Shown here piece by piece: positions 63,556 to 64,000 of a stretch of DNA of 64,000 bases (position 1 is the first letter of the stretch; each line of letters starts with the position of its first letter). Where the stretch lies: contig CP036272.1 of the NCBI GenBank assembly GCA_007745635.1, forward strand, positions 6,337,697 to 6,401,696, given 5' to 3'. This DNA comes from Stieleria bergensis. Lineage in GTDB: Bacteria > Planctomycetota > Planctomycetia > Pirellulales > Pirellulaceae. The notes under the pieces were generated by a model, which ran no database searches, was not told the DNA's origin, and saw nothing but the letters and a program-made list of their open reading frames with translations. Position numbers and translations under genes: made by a program.

Positions 63556-64000
63556 TCAAGAGGCAGATTCGAATTGCCCAGTCGTGAAAGCCGTCTCAAT
63601 ATCAGCCGGGCAACAGAGCCGGTCAGTGGGATCGTCTGCCAACATCGCCAAAACGACATTCCGAATCAACGGTCGGGTTTGCTGCCAACGCTCTGAGTTT
63701 TCAATGATTTTCAAAGACATCCAATTCTGTGGATGCGTTTTCCGGAGCCGGCTCATCGACACTCCCGAAAACAACTCATAGGCAATGCATCCCAAGCTGA
63801 AGTAATCCGATCGATAATCACCGGGCAATCCTACTAAACCTTTCGGGTGCCACGTATCCCTGCGTCCCACCCACAGTTGATTGAAGACCGGCAGTTGGGT
63901 CGTATTCAGCGGTGAGGCCGAAATCCAGCAGATGACACGACTTGCCATCCAGCCCTAGGATCACGTTGCCAGGCTTGATATCCCGATGAACCATGCCCAG
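63556..64000 (-). pseudogene. Ser/Thr protein kinase fragment with frameshift
   Basis: The minus strand from the window edge encodes the catalytic loop (MVHRDIKPGNVIL), the DFG segment (LLDFGLTAEYD) and the activation loop to GGTQGYVAPE, then meets a stop at GCCCGGTGA. In the next frame the kinase continues with DYRSDYFSLGCIAYELFSG, ending at 63556. The frames join if one A is removed from the run at 63841-63843. The 5' part lies outside the window. The kinase may be a decayed gene or the break may be a sequencing error; the coding quality on both sides favours a recent single change. Confidence 0.85.

Overview
The window is a chromosomal segment of a planctomycete, most likely of the Pirellulaceae (Rhodopirellula-like). 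The evidence is lineage-specific gene content: several pairs of DUF1592/DUF1588-type planctomycete cytochrome c proteins with DUF1552 proteins, two DUF1559 pilin-like proteins, three formylglycine sulfatases, ECF sigma factors with membrane-bound partner proteins, PQQ-type propellers and a Ser/Thr kinase. Most starts lack a clear Shine-Dalgarno sequence, as is common in this phylum. No tRNA, rRNA, CRISPR array, insertion sequence or phage gene was recognised.

Layout. 1-693: edge-truncated DUF1552 gene (-). 694-1596: non-coding, with a 17-bp tandem repeat. 1597-6068: heme protein with PA14 domain plus DUF1552 (+). 6099-10051: isoprenylcysteine-methyltransferase-like membrane protein (-), a four-part EF-hand/redoxin/heme/copper protein (+) and a GNAT acetyltransferase (+). 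10120-15422: minus-strand set of ECF sigma factor, FecR-type anti-sigma-like protein, and a propeller/diheme/ankyrin protein. 15763-19537: second DUF1552/cytochrome pair (-). 19638-21125: sulfatase (+). 21296-25594: two paralogous DUF1559 genes around an N-acetylneuraminate-lyase-like gene, with a small lipoprotein (-). 26136-38704: long minus-strand run of VOC protein, N-formylglutamate-amidohydrolase fusion, sarcosine-oxidase-like flavoprotein, two sulfatases, a third cytochrome/DUF1552 pair and a secreted unknown. 39038-47450: fourth pair, PQQ-type propeller, 12-heme cytochrome (+). 47522-50489: second propeller, epimerase, DUF6653 protein (-). 50797-63388: large plus-strand set of ECF sigma factor, 1525-aa membrane vWA protein and 2337-aa envelope protein. 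63556-64000: Ser/Thr kinase fragment with a frameshift (-).

How it fits together. Secretion of redox proteins and sulfatases dominates, consistent with periplasmic breakdown of sulfated polysaccharides and periplasmic electron transfer. Two sigma factor sets stand apart: each couples an ECF sigma factor to a membrane protein with a similar short helical N-terminus and then to a large exported protein. The 50797-63388 set is the strongest candidate for an undescribed system: a sigma factor with a disordered linker, an anti-sigma-like protein carrying a YfbK-type vWA module, and a giant protein built from repeated beta-rich modules around a central membrane region. Several short in-frame and out-of-frame tandem repeats, and two structured intergenic stretches, are further points of interest.
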